NCBI RefSeq assembly: GCF_013393945.1
Contig: NZ_CP040297.1
Location: forward strand, 6,104,809 to 6,168,808
Length of the DNA: 64,000 nucleotides
Origin: Nostoc sp. TCL26-01
GTDB taxonomy: Bacteria > Cyanobacteriota > Cyanobacteriia > Cyanobacteriales > Nostocaceae
Reading direction: 5' to 3'
The notes under the pieces: model-generated
The model's input: the letters and a program-made list of their open reading frames with translations, nothing else
Told to the model about the DNA's origin: nothing
Database searches by the model: none
Program-made: the position numbers and the translations under genes
Shown here: piece by piece, positions 44,453-53,434 of the stretch
Layout of the letters: every line of letters starts with the position of its first letter
Position numbering within the stretch: the first letter of the stretch is position 1

Positions 44453-44945
44453 ACTTAACTTCCGTAATCTGTAACGTATAAGGAAGATATTTACCTTTGT
44501 TGTAGGAACCAACCCAAATTTGGTAAGTTCCGGCTAGCCATTCTCCACCAATACCGGGATTTTTGCCGTCTAAATCGTCATTGCACCAAGTCCCGCCAGG
44601 GCCTTTAACTATGATGGTTGTGTCTTGAGGAGCTTGTACTTGTAGTTTTAAGTATTCAAATTTACTAGTAAGTTTGATGGTGTGGTCTGGTGTTTCATCC
44701 ACAAAACCATTACAGGGGCCAGTAGGTGTTTCAATTCTGCCAGCAACTTGCTTTCCTTGGATGGAGCCGCCACTCATACCTCTGACTACCAAAGGATCTG
44801 GAGAAAATTTTTTGTTGATAGTCACATCTCCAAATATTGGTGGTGCTTCCTGAGCGTTGCCTCCGGTATGAAGTGACGAGATAACGCCAAGTGTAACTAT
44901 TGTTAAAAATAAGCGGATACCTTTATTTAGAGATGTTTTCGACAT
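44451..44945 (-). CDS. Secreted hypothetical protein (prepeptidase-like beta domain)
   Basis: A 164-residue protein with a cleavable signal peptide (basic start, hydrophobic LFLTIVTLGVISSL, then GGNAQEA). The mature part is beta-rich (GTWCNDDLDGKNPGIGGEWLAGTYQIWVGS, in part), resembling bacterial pre-peptidase C-terminal type domains that stabilise or sort exported proteins. Two or more cysteines may form a disulfide. No catalytic domain. Stand-alone gene in the window. Confidence 0.72.
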   Translation of the reverse strand: MSKTSLNKGIRLFLTIVTLGVISSLHTGGNAQEAPPIFGDVTINKKFSPDPLVVRGMSGGSIQGKQVAGRIETPTGPCNGFVDETPDHTIKLTSKFEYLKLQVQAPQDTTIIVKGPGGTWCNDDLDGKNPGIGGEWLAGTYQIWVGSYNKGKYLPYTLQITEVK

Positions 44946-45071
44946 TGTAATTACATAAGCGTCTCAGTGTTTGAGAAGACATGAATTTTACAGAAAAAGT
45001 TCCTTAAGTGAGAGAAATTGACTATTGCGTTGTGAGAGTATAGAGACTCATGGCTCTGTTATGTAGCGTTT

Positions 45072-45140
45072 CTCTCTGTGCCTTTGTGCCTTTGTGTTTA
45101 GATAAATTATTCTTACCACAGAGGCACAGAGACACAAAGT
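45072..45140. repeat. Interspersed inverted repeat (GTGCCTTTGTG family)
   Basis: Third copy of the family at 20821-20880 and 33601-33650: TCTCTGTGCCTTTGTG pairs with ACCACAGAGGCACAGAGACACAAAG downstream of gltX. Confidence 0.72.
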
Positions 45141-45160
45141 TAAGAGCTTAATTCTAGACC

Positions 45161-46600
45161 CTAAGCTGCTACTGCCTGATTTAAGCGTGGTTTGTCTAAA
45201 CCAATCTGATTTAGGAGTAACCAGGATTGGATTAAGTCGGGGCCATGCACGTCTCCGGTGAGGGCGACTCTGAGCGATCGCATCACTAAACCTTTCTTAA
45301 CATTCTCAGCTTTCACTACTTGTTTAATGATGTCTTGAGCAATAGCCTCTGTGAGTTGCGGTTGATTGTCCAAGGCAGTGATAATTGCTGCTAGGACGGT
45401 TTTAGCACCGTTTTGTTGTAATTGTTGGCTACCCTCTGCACTCAATTCCACTGTCTCGGTAAAAAACATCTGACTCATCTCGACAGCATCTGTTAACCGA
45501 GTCAAGCTGGCGCTAATTAAATTAACCAACTGTTCTAACCAAGCACGTTCTCTTCCGCCATTAAATGAATATCCGGCTGCTTCCCAATAGGGAATGAGTA
45601 AGTCAGTCAGTTTGTCAACTGGGGTGTTGTGGAGATATTGACTGTTCAACCAATCTAATTTTGCCCAGTCAAATTTTGCTCCAGCTTTATTGACTCGATC
45701 AAAAGTAAATTCTTTGGCTGCTGTTTCTAAGGTAAATATTTCTTGAGTCGAGTCTGGCGGTGACCAACCCAACAAGGTCATGTAATTAACTAAACCGGCT
45801 GATGTAAAACCCATTTGCTTGAAGTCAGAAATGGATGTTACTCCATCCCGTTTAGATAATTTGCGTCCTTCGGCGTTTAAAATTAGGGGAGTATGGGCAA
45901 ATTCTGGAATTTTTGCCCCAAAGGCTTCATATAACAAAATTTGCTTGGCTGTATTGGCGATGTGATCTTCTCCTCGGATGACATGACTAATTTGCATATC
46001 TATGTCATCAATCACTACGACAAAGTTATATAACGGTTGACCACTACCCGATTCTGAGGCTCTAGCAATGACCATATCACCGCCTAAGTCGCTACCACGC
46101 CAGACCATTTTGTCACGTACTAGGTCATTCCAGACAATTTCTCGGTCATCGTCAATTTTAAACCGGATGACAAAAGTACGCCCTTGGGCTTGGAATTCTG
46201 CTTCTTGTGCTGGGGTGAGGTGACGGTGACGATTATCGTAACGGGGAGCTTCGCCTCTGGCTTTTTGGGCTTCTCTTAAGGCTTCTAGTTCTTCTGAGGT
46301 AGTGTAGCAGCGATAAGCTAAACCTTGATCTAAAAGTTGTTGTACTGCTTTTTGATAAAGTTCAAGGCGTTGGGATTGATAAAAAGGCCCTTCATCCCAA
46401 TTTAGCCCTAACCAACGCAATCCCGTCATAATATTTTCTGTGTATTCGGGACGCGATCGCTCTAAATCTGTGTCCTCAATTCGCAAGATAAATTTACCGC
46501 CGTGATGACGAGCAAATAACCAGTTAAATACAGCCGTTCTGGCTGTACCAATGTGTAAATTTCCCGTTGGACTAGGAGCAATGCGGACTCTAACAGTCAC
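45161..46600 (-). CDS. gltX: Glutamyl-tRNA synthetase
   Basis: A 479-residue class I synthetase charging tRNA-Glu. HIGH-like motif PSPTGNLHIGTA near the N-terminus, KMSKS-like KLSKRDG, and C-terminal anticodon-binding helices. Cyanobacteria lack a separate GlnRS, so this enzyme is usually non-discriminating, feeding GatCAB, and also supplies Glu-tRNA for heme and chlorophyll synthesis; these are family facts. Normal length. Confidence 0.97.
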   Translation of the reverse strand: MTVRVRIAPSPTGNLHIGTARTAVFNWLFARHHGGKFILRIEDTDLERSRPEYTENIMTGLRWLGLNWDEGPFYQSQRLELYQKAVQQLLDQGLAYRCYTTSEELEALREAQKARGEAPRYDNRHRHLTPAQEAEFQAQGRTFVIRFKIDDDREIVWNDLVRDKMVWRGSDLGGDMVIARASESGSGQPLYNFVVVIDDIDMQISHVIRGEDHIANTAKQILLYEAFGAKIPEFAHTPLILNAEGRKLSKRDGVTSISDFKQMGFTSAGLVNYMTLLGWSPPDSTQEIFTLETAAKEFTFDRVNKAGAKFDWAKLDWLNSQYLHNTPVDKLTDLLIPYWEAAGYSFNGGRERAWLEQLVNLISASLTRLTDAVEMSQMFFTETVELSAEGSQQLQQNGAKTVLAAIITALDNQPQLTEAIAQDIIKQVVKAENVKKGLVMRSLRVALTGDVHGPDLIQSWLLLNQIGLDKPRLNQAVAA

Positions 46601-46761
46601 AATAGTTCTCTCTTTTGTAAAGCATGAATAAATTTAGCTTAATCTTTAAGCCTGTAAGCTAGTATTTTGTTGATGAAGACAAACACCAAGCTTGTTGCTA
46701 ATCCCTTGTACACTTTTCATATACTACTCAGGACTCAGCACTTGTAAACTACAACTTATAA

Positions 46762-46835
46762 CGGGACTGACGGGGCTCGAACCCGCAACTTCCGCCGTGA
46801 CAGGGCGGTGCTCTAACCAATTGAACTACAGTCCC
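46762..46835 (-). tRNA. trnD-GUC: tRNA-Asp(GUC)
   Basis: On the minus strand GGGACTG...CAGTCCC acceptor arms, D-loop GGTTAGAGC-type, anticodon loop CCTGTCACG (GTC) and T-arm GGGTTCGAGCCCC are all intact; 74 nt including discriminator G; CCA is not encoded. Confidence 0.96.
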
Positions 46836-46871
46836 TCAATTGGCAACTTGTCTATTATGGCGAATTTAAAA

Positions 46872-47426
46872 CTATTTGTCAACCCAGTAAGGAAGTTTTT
46901 GAGAATTTTTTTCCCAATTCAATTTCTTGAGATGCTCAACTGATTTATCAGCAGGGATGGGACTGTACTGACTGGGGATGTTTACAGGCTTGGCATTTTG
47001 GAAATTTTGAGTTCCTTGATACCCAGATATGTTCGCCAGTTCAGGCAAGGATTGAACACCAGTGTAAAATTTACCGTTGATTTCCCAAGTAGGAAATCCG
47101 GTGATTTTTGCGGCTTGGCATACCTCCGGCTGGGCATTTTTACCTTGAGGCGCGCATTCAATACGGTTAATCAGACCAAATGCTGGCTGACCGAACAAGT
47201 ATACTTGTTCATAACAATGGCTACACCAGTAAGCGCCGTAAAGTTTAGCTTTGGTTTGTTGCAAATGTTGGGCTAAGGCTATTTCTGCTGTTCCTGAAGT
47301 GCTTTCTACCGTAATTACCCCTGATTGATTATTGTTGCTAATTTCTTGTGCTGGAGCAGAAGCACCAAGGGTGAGTGAAATAAGAGATATTGTGAACCAG
47401 TAGTGTAATTTTATTTGAGCAAGCAT
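46872..47426 (-). CDS. Exported thioredoxin-like protein (VKOR-type Trx domain)
   Basis: A 184-residue protein with a signal peptide (LHYWFTISLISLTLGASAPA) and a thioredoxin-like domain with the redox motif AYWCSHCYEQ. The following GFPTWEINGKFYTG with cis-Pro matches the Trx-like domain that, in cyanobacteria, is fused to vitamin K epoxide reductase. Here it stands alone, so it would rely on a separate VKOR or DsbB-type partner for oxidation. It probably forms or isomerises disulfides in the periplasm or lumen. Confidence 0.82.
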   Translation of the reverse strand: MLAQIKLHYWFTISLISLTLGASAPAQEISNNNQSGVITVESTSGTAEIALAQHLQQTKAKLYGAYWCSHCYEQVYLFGQPAFGLINRIECAPQGKNAQPEVCQAAKITGFPTWEINGKFYTGVQSLPELANISGYQGTQNFQNAKPVNIPSQYSPIPADKSVEHLKKLNWEKNSQKLPYWVDK

Positions 47427-47484
47427 AGTGATGCTAACTGCTGATTTTTATGAATTAGTTAAATATTTTAACTTAATTTCCTGA

Positions 47485-49050
47485 TTAATGATTCAAACTA
47501 GCTGATGCTACAGCTTGGGGTGTAAATGCTATCTGCTTTAAGAGCTGCGGTTGGATTTGTTGGTATTGTTGCTTGAGCAGTTGTTTACTCAGATGAGATT
47601 GAGATGTTAGGGGTAGTTTTTGGCTCTGTTCTACCCAAATTTTTAATTTTTGTCGTTGGCTAGGTTCAATATCACTGCTGAGAATGGTACTACAGGAATG
47701 GGGTGATTCTAAAGTAAAGCAAATCAGAGGATAGCTTTCATTATCAGCTAGGGATGATACTAGCTGGATGTTGGCGGAATTCTGCATATCTAGGTAGCAA
47801 GGTAGCCATCTTGGTTTAAGTTGTGGCGTATATAGGAGTGTTACCCACAACAGCATGGGATGGGGTGAGGTGACAAAGATAAATTTGTGATAAATCTTAG
47901 CAGTTAAACGCTGCTGAATTTCTCTCTTAGGTAACATTAGCCAGAGTGCGGCTACGATTTTTTGTCTAGTATTTAGCAATTGAGGAAAGACAATTTCTTG
48001 TTTGGGTTTATCTACAGGCCAAGCCAGTTTCATTAAGTCTTTTTCTAAAGTTAAAAGCAACTGAGAATTGAAGATGATTTTTGGTGTTGCTATGGATTTT
48101 AAATTAGTTGGTAAGCTCGCACAGTTGTCATGTTCAATACTTTCTAGAACCTGCAAAATTTCTCCGACACTTTGCGGGCGATCGCTGGCTTTTTTTTCTA
48201 GACAAGCCATAATTAAATCGTTGAGTTGGTGAGGAATTTTTAGCTGGGGTTTAATTTGGGCGATCGTTCGTGGTTGTTCAAAATGATGTGCTTTATACCA
48301 AGCTCCAAACAAATCTGTTTCTGGTTGCCAAGGTTTAGCTCCTGTGAGCATCTCAAACATCATCACACCCAAGCTATATATATCAGAACAACTATCTAAT
48401 TTTTCTCCTTCTAATTGCTCTGGTGAACAATATGGTAAAGTTCCATGAAACCCTTTATTTGTACTCACAGTAACTGCATAATTTAAAAATTTGGCAATAC
48501 CAAAATCGAGAATTTTGACTAACTGTCCTAATATAGGATCAGGCACAACTAATATATTGGCTGGCTTAATATCTCGATGTACTAAAGGGTAAATTTTCCC
48601 ATCAACTTGAATTCCTTGATGGGCGCATTGTAAGCCTAAACAAATCTGGCGTGTCAAATGTACAAACTGAAGTAGAGATAAGGGAATTAAATCTTTTAAA
48701 CTTTTACCGTTAAGGTATTCCATGACGTAAAAAGGTTTACCCCTATCGCTAACACCATAATCATAAGCACGCACAATATGTAGGCTTTTTTGACTAAGTG
48801 CAGCACTCATCAAAGCTTCACGGGCAAAGTCTTTTTGAATGTTAGAATTAGAGACAGTTTGGGTAAGAAATTTAATAGCTACAGGTATCTCTCCTAACAA
48901 CATATCAGTGGCTAAAAAAACCTCACCCATTCCACCTATACCAATCAACCGCTTAAGTTGATAACGATTGGCAAGTAATCCCGTACTATGTGAAGACGCA
49001 AATGCACTTTGATTCACTTTGACAACCTCTGGTATCAATGCTATCGACAC
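47485..49050 (-). CDS. Hanks-type Ser/Thr protein kinase, tandem copy 1
   Basis: A 521-residue kinase. Kinase domain about 25-300: G-loop IGIGGMGEVFLA, AIKFL lysine, catalytic HRDIKPANIL, DFG in ILDFGIAKF and activation-segment GTLPYCSPEQL. The C-terminal about 190 residues are unrecognised; they share LPKREIQ..., PMLLWVTLLY and a run ending in QRQKLKIW with the adjacent paralogue. It has no membrane segment, so it is cytosolic. 13 bp separate it from the upstream paralogue, so the two are probably cotranscribed. Confidence 0.9.
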   Translation of the reverse strand: MSIALIPEVVKVNQSAFASSHSTGLLANRYQLKRLIGIGGMGEVFLATDMLLGEIPVAIKFLTQTVSNSNIQKDFAREALMSAALSQKSLHIVRAYDYGVSDRGKPFYVMEYLNGKSLKDLIPLSLLQFVHLTRQICLGLQCAHQGIQVDGKIYPLVHRDIKPANILVVPDPILGQLVKILDFGIAKFLNYAVTVSTNKGFHGTLPYCSPEQLEGEKLDSCSDIYSLGVMMFEMLTGAKPWQPETDLFGAWYKAHHFEQPRTIAQIKPQLKIPHQLNDLIMACLEKKASDRPQSVGEILQVLESIEHDNCASLPTNLKSIATPKIIFNSQLLLTLEKDLMKLAWPVDKPKQEIVFPQLLNTRQKIVAALWLMLPKREIQQRLTAKIYHKFIFVTSPHPMLLWVTLLYTPQLKPRWLPCYLDMQNSANIQLVSSLADNESYPLICFTLESPHSCSTILSSDIEPSQRQKLKIWVEQSQKLPLTSQSHLSKQLLKQQYQQIQPQLLKQIAFTPQAVASASLNH

Positions 49051-49063
49051 AAAATATCAAAAA

Positions 49064-50668
49064 TTATTTCTGGTTTTTAAATATTTGCAAAACCCTCTTG
49101 AGTAATCTAGAAAACCAATGCTTAATTTCTAAATTGTCTTGAGGTTTATTGATTGCTAAGTTTTGCATAATTTCTAGTTTAATTTTTTCATATTCTGCCT
49201 TCAGCATACTTTTAGCGTTGTCCGATGAAACTAACTCAGATGATAGAGTATTTTGTGGTATTCTCAGCCAGTCTGTAAGCTGCTGACGTTGTTTAGCGGT
49301 AAGAGTTAAAGTAATGACACTGGCACAGTTATTTGGTGCTTCTATCGCAAAAAATAGTAGATGATAGTATCCTGTTTGTGCCAAAACACGCAATATTTTT
49401 TGACCATTATTTTCTGTTAAATCTATAAAATAAGATAACCATCTAACGAGAGATATCTGGCTATCACATAGGACTGTTACCCACAATATCATCGGATAAA
49501 CGTCAATTTTATGAATAAATTCAATACTGTGATTTTTGTCTAAAAATTTCACTATTTCCTGTTTTGGTAACATAGCCCAAAAAGTTGGTATGGTTCCTTG
49601 TGTAGTATGCAGAAGATGAGGAAAGCCAATTAGAGAAACAGGTTTATTTTTAGGCCATTTTTTCTGCAAACATTCTTTTTCTGTAATCGAAGTAACAGGT
49701 ACTAGTTGGACTGTAGGCAAGCTTTCCCAAGAATTATTACGACTAACATGATGGTGCTGGATTTGTTTTTTAACTTGTTCTAAACTCTCGACAACTTGCT
49801 GAATATTTTGTGGGCGATCGCCTACTTCTTTAGCTAAACATTTCATCACTATCCCTTGTAATTCCGATGGTATTTTCAATTGCTCATTTACTTCTATAAA
49901 TGTGGGTGGCATTTGAAAACGATGAGCCTGATACCAACTTCCAAAAGAATTACTTTCTGTTTGAAATGGATGTTTAGATGTTAACATTTCAAACATCAAT
50001 ACGCCTAAACTGTAAATATCAGATCGAACATCCAGTAATTTACGTCCCTCCATATGTTCAGGAGAACAATAAGGTAAACTACCGATAAACGAATCTGTGA
50101 GTGTCATACCACTACGTTCGGTTAAAAACTTAGCAATACCAAAATCGAGGATTTTCACAACCTCGCCTTTTTTAGCATCTTCGATAATAAATATATTTTC
50201 TGGTTTAATGTCTCTATGTACAATTGGATAAATCTCACCTTTGAGACTAATGCCTTGATGAGCGCACTCTAAACCTAAACAAATTTGATGACAAATATTT
50301 AAAAATTTTTCTATTGTTAATGGCTGATTTTTTAAAATCTGCTTTAAATTTTTCCCATGCAGATATTCCATAACATAAAATGGAGTTTTCTCATCTGTCA
50401 CGCCATAACTCAATACACGAACAATATTTTTACTTTTGCGTCCTAATTGCGCGCCAATAAAAATTTCTCTAGCAAACCGTTGAGATATTTGTTGATTTAC
50501 TAGATTTAGCATGAGAATTTTTAATGCGACTTGTTTACCCCCTTTAGCTGCATCTTCAGCCAGATAAACACGTCCCATTCCTCCTTTACCAATCAAATCT
50601 ATGATTAAATAGCGATTGTTTAAAAATTTGCCGATATAAATATCTGGTTCTATTTTTGGGTTTACCAT
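49064..50668 (-). CDS. Hanks-type Ser/Thr protein kinase, tandem copy 2
   Basis: A 534-residue paralogue of the following gene: IGKGGMGRVYLA, VALKIL, HRDIKPENIF, DFG in ILDFGIAKFL and GSLPYCSPEHM. The C-terminal domain aligns with that of its neighbour (PKQEIVKFL, PMILWVTVL, KQRQQLTDWL), followed by a basic tail (FKNQK end). It is the first gene of the pair. Likely phosphorylates proteins in a pathway whose sensor domain is the shared C-terminal region; this is inference. Confidence 0.9.
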   Translation of the reverse strand: MVNPKIEPDIYIGKFLNNRYLIIDLIGKGGMGRVYLAEDAAKGGKQVALKILMLNLVNQQISQRFAREIFIGAQLGRKSKNIVRVLSYGVTDEKTPFYVMEYLHGKNLKQILKNQPLTIEKFLNICHQICLGLECAHQGISLKGEIYPIVHRDIKPENIFIIEDAKKGEVVKILDFGIAKFLTERSGMTLTDSFIGSLPYCSPEHMEGRKLLDVRSDIYSLGVLMFEMLTSKHPFQTESNSFGSWYQAHRFQMPPTFIEVNEQLKIPSELQGIVMKCLAKEVGDRPQNIQQVVESLEQVKKQIQHHHVSRNNSWESLPTVQLVPVTSITEKECLQKKWPKNKPVSLIGFPHLLHTTQGTIPTFWAMLPKQEIVKFLDKNHSIEFIHKIDVYPMILWVTVLCDSQISLVRWLSYFIDLTENNGQKILRVLAQTGYYHLLFFAIEAPNNCASVITLTLTAKQRQQLTDWLRIPQNTLSSELVSSDNAKSMLKAEYEKIKLEIMQNLAINKPQDNLEIKHWFSRLLKRVLQIFKNQK

Positions 50669-50984
50669 AACTGGTAACTTAATGCTATTAAATAGCTAGT
50701 TAATTTATTCAACACGTAATTTTATCTAAGATGAATTTTAGGATTTTATAGAGATAAACTTCAGCATTTACAAAAAAATATAAAATTCAGGTAATTTTCT
50801 GATCAAAGTTTTTGTAAAACACCTTAAATATTATGTAACATATTGAATATATAAAAGATATGAGAAAATTCACTTAATCCATAAATTAACTTAATTGAAC
50901 TACCAAAAATCAACAGTAAATTTACTGATAGCTAGTTGAGATATCAAGTATTCGTTGGTGTAAAAGTTAAGTTTAAAAGAGAGT
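50669..50984. other. AT-rich intergenic region
   Basis: About 316 bp, strongly AT-rich, no open frame with coding character. It includes the promoter region of the kinase pair on the minus strand. No repeat was recognised. Confidence 0.5.
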
Positions 50985-52178
50985 TTAGCTTTTAAAAACT
51001 GACCCTAGTTGACGCAAAAGCCTCATTATAGGTGACTCAATTTTCAGTTGAAAACCGAGAATTTGACTACGCTGTAAAGAGTTAAAATTGTTATCACTAA
51101 TGAGGATTAATGCTTGTTGCCCGTTAGATAGTCGAGGCCCTATAGTTAAACCTTCTATATTATCTAATGCTATATCTAAAGTTCGCAAATCTAATAGTAG
51201 TTTTTTCTGCACAGGTTTAATATTTTTGGGATCAACGGCTAACAAACTATCTATCTGGTGAATATCATCAGCACCTGCTAAAGAAATTTGAAATAAAGAA
51301 ACAGCAAATCCTAAACCAGTGAAAGACCTTTCTATACTCAGAAAATGTCCTTGATTATCTAAAGCCAGTAAATCTGGCAACCCACTAGCAAATTTTCCTG
51401 TCACATTGAGAAATGGTGCTATAGGCTCTGTCAAATAGAGAAATTCTTTTTCTGGTTGATTGGTTTGTAAATTATATTGCAAAATTCTGCATGAAGTTCC
51501 AAGATTAGGTTGAGATGCTGTGCCATCTTGAATCAAAGCATTTTCAGTGGCTGTATACAGATATTTATTGTCAGGTGTGATAGTCAGGCTTTCAAAAGCT
51601 AAGTTATTGCGAATACCTTGTTTACCATTTTTATCAGGTAAAAATTTGTTTGGTATGGGTAATGTTCTAGTTACTCTACCAGAAGATAAAATAACCTCTT
51701 TAATAAAAGGTGCAATTAATCGACCAACATCACCTTCAGAAGAAATGAAAACAGTTTCTTCCTTGGTGATAGCGATACCTTCTGTATCAGTTTTCCCAGA
51801 TGGAAAGGGTTGACCATTTTCGTCCAATAAATTAGTTACCCCAACGGGCATAACATTACTATCTTGTAAAACACCTTTTTCTAAGTCAATTTTGAAAGTA
51901 TAAAACCGAGTATTAGCCTTCTGTCCCCGATCATCAGAAATAGCATAATAAAGGTTGTCTTTAGCATCATAGGTAATTCCAGATAATCCGCCTACCTCAG
52001 TTTTTTGAAATGACAATCCTTTAGCTAAAGTGGCTTGTCCAATAAACTTTATATTAGAGATTTCCACTGCACCCATTGCTAAATTGGAGGAGAAAAAGCT
52101 AATAATTAGAATAGCAATACTAATGTAAATAATTTTTGTCCAAGTCACAAATGTGTTTTTTTTCTCATGATTTTTCAT
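50985..52178 (-). CDS. Esterase-like-activity-of-phytase family protein, exported
   Basis: A 397-residue protein with an N-terminal signal or anchor (KIIYISIAILIISFFSSNLAMG). The mature part is a beta-propeller-like domain: GLSGITYDAKDNLYYAISDDRG near the start, KTDTEGIAI, SEGDVGRLIAP, NLAFESLTITPDNKYLYTATEN and NIEGLTIGP near the end, the pattern of the esterase-like phytase family. It may act on phosphate esters outside the plasma membrane. The substrate is not defined. Confidence 0.8.
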   Translation of the reverse strand: MKNHEKKNTFVTWTKIIYISIAILIISFFSSNLAMGAVEISNIKFIGQATLAKGLSFQKTEVGGLSGITYDAKDNLYYAISDDRGQKANTRFYTFKIDLEKGVLQDSNVMPVGVTNLLDENGQPFPSGKTDTEGIAITKEETVFISSEGDVGRLIAPFIKEVILSSGRVTRTLPIPNKFLPDKNGKQGIRNNLAFESLTITPDNKYLYTATENALIQDGTASQPNLGTSCRILQYNLQTNQPEKEFLYLTEPIAPFLNVTGKFASGLPDLLALDNQGHFLSIERSFTGLGFAVSLFQISLAGADDIHQIDSLLAVDPKNIKPVQKKLLLDLRTLDIALDNIEGLTIGPRLSNGQQALILISDNNFNSLQRSQILGFQLKIESPIMRLLRQLGSVFKS

Positions 52179-52599
52179 ATTGAAGTGTGAAAATAATCAA
52201 TACCACTATATAGGATTACTATAGCGTTTCCTAATCTGCTGAGGTACTGAGTACATCGCTAATGAAATTGGGCAATCTCCGCGTAGCCTCCGGCAAGCCG
52301 CAAAGCTTCTACCTCTGTGCGACGGCAGTCGCTACAACGAGGGCCTCCCCTCTGCGTTGAAAAACATTGATTCTGTACCTCACTTAACTGGGAAACACCA
52401 TATCAGAAATTAAACAAAAATCAAGCTCAAATTTAATCCAAACTGGCTTCAGGCAAATCAGTTCACTAATCAAAGCGAATTATTATATATAAGTTATGCT
52501 GCAAAGAATTACGAATTACCAATTATGAATTAGTAGAGAACCCCGGCTTTTTGGAAAAAACCGGGGTTCTATTTGAGTCATCATGGGAAAAGTATTGAC
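52179..52599. repeat. Intergenic region with dispersed repeats and a strong palindrome
   Basis: 52260-52365 has the GCGTAGCCTCCGGCAAGCCGC-type cyanobacterial repeat. 52537-52570 is a palindrome with 10-bp arms AGAACCCCGG/CCGGGGTTCT. No gene is seen. Confidence 0.65.
52537..52570. repeat. AGAACCCCGG palindrome
   Basis: Perfect 10-bp arms around a 14-nt loop, a common dispersed hairpin in this group. It lies 30 bp past the cytM stop and may help end transcription, but no T-tract follows on the minus strand. Confidence 0.6.
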
Positions 52600-52974
52600 T
52601 TACAGAGTCTCTAAAAAGCTTAACAGGTCTGCCATTTCTTGAGTGCTGGGCTGAAATTTTGGCATTGGTGGAGTTTCCCCACTAATGACTTGACGAATCA
52701 GTCCATACCTGGACTTACGCTTAGAAACGGCTTGTAAGCTAGGGCCTACTCGCCCATCGGCTTCTAAACCATGACAGCCAGCACAATTGATTTGAAAGAT
52801 GGCGTGTCCTTGTATTGAGTCTCCTTTCATGGTAAGAACACTCTTAACGTATGGGTCAGACGCTCTAACCATCTGAACACCAAAAAAGCCCAAAGGGATT
52901 GCTAGCAGTATCGCTAGAGCCAATAAAGCGATACGCTGAATCAGAATTTCAGGTTTAGTAATCTGGTTATCCAA
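52600..52974 (-). CDS. cytM: Cytochrome c, cytochrome M type
   Basis: A 124-residue protein with an N-terminal membrane anchor (LALAILLAIPLGFFGVQM) and a monoheme domain: heme motif CAGCH, VGPSL, KSRYGLIRQVISGETPPMPKF with the axial methionine in PPMPKF, and the closing LLSFLETL. The whole pattern matches cyanobacterial cytochrome M, a low-potential c-type cytochrome linked to respiration under photomixotrophic or stress conditions. It is the last clearly chromosomal gene before the accessory block. Confidence 0.82.
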   Translation of the reverse strand: MDNQITKPEILIQRIALLALAILLAIPLGFFGVQMVRASDPYVKSVLTMKGDSIQGHAIFQINCAGCHGLEADGRVGPSLQAVSKRKSRYGLIRQVISGETPPMPKFQPSTQEMADLLSFLETL

Positions 52975-53088
52975 AAGGTGTGCTGTTAAAGTCAGGTTTA
53001 CTGAAAGTTTTTCATTTCCTACACATAGCTTAAAAGTTCTTTCATCACCTCCGATATATCAACACTTCTAGCCTCTAGCCTCACTTTA

Positions 53089-53183
53089 ATGCTCAAACAA
53101 TGTTCAAAAGAGCTATTTTCAGTGCTTAGTCTCCTATTTTGAGCATTATTTTATACTCAGCATTCATGCTCAACTAATGCTCA
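53089..53183. repeat. Cluster of ATGCTCA motifs at the element edge
   Basis: Exact copies at 53089-53095, 53140-53146 (inverted), 53166-53172 and 53177-53183, plus a near copy ATGTTCA at 53100. They could be arm-type integrase or regulator sites; that is inference. Confidence 0.45.
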
Positions 53184-53200
53184 TTTTTTATTATCCCTCA

Positions 53201-53292
53201 TATACCCTTAACCTTCTCACTTCACCCATGCCCACAGAGATTAAAGGTATATTCTCCCCTGCCGGGAACGAGTAACCAGAGTTAAGGGTATA
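53201..53292. repeat. Inverted repeat TATACCCTTAAC / GTTAAGGGTATA
   Basis: 12-bp arms at 53201-53212 and 53281-53292 enclose about 68 bp. It lies between cytM and the first gene of the accessory block. An open frame at 53191-53421 reads through this and the 12-mer repeats and is not called. Confidence 0.55.
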
Positions 53293-53314
53293 CCTGTCTC
53301 TTTCTACTTTCAAA

Positions 53315-53350
53315 TACTTTAAGTAATAGTTAAAGTAATACTTTAAGTAA
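53315..53350 (+). repeat. Triple 12-mer site A
   Basis: TACTTTAAGTAA, TAGTTAAAGTAA, TACTTTAAGTAA in direct contact (36 bp). One of four such sites in the accessory block. Confidence 0.9.
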
Positions 53351-53434
53351 TTAGAAGTATAGACAGAGTAAGGGATACAGACGCAAAAAAAGAGGGGTCT
53401 TATCCCCTCCTGACATCTCATCGAACTAAAAGCC

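Noticed and set aside
53191..53421. Minus-strand frame of 76 codons at the element edge
   Set aside because: It contains the inverted repeat and the triple 12-mer site A, which look regulatory.
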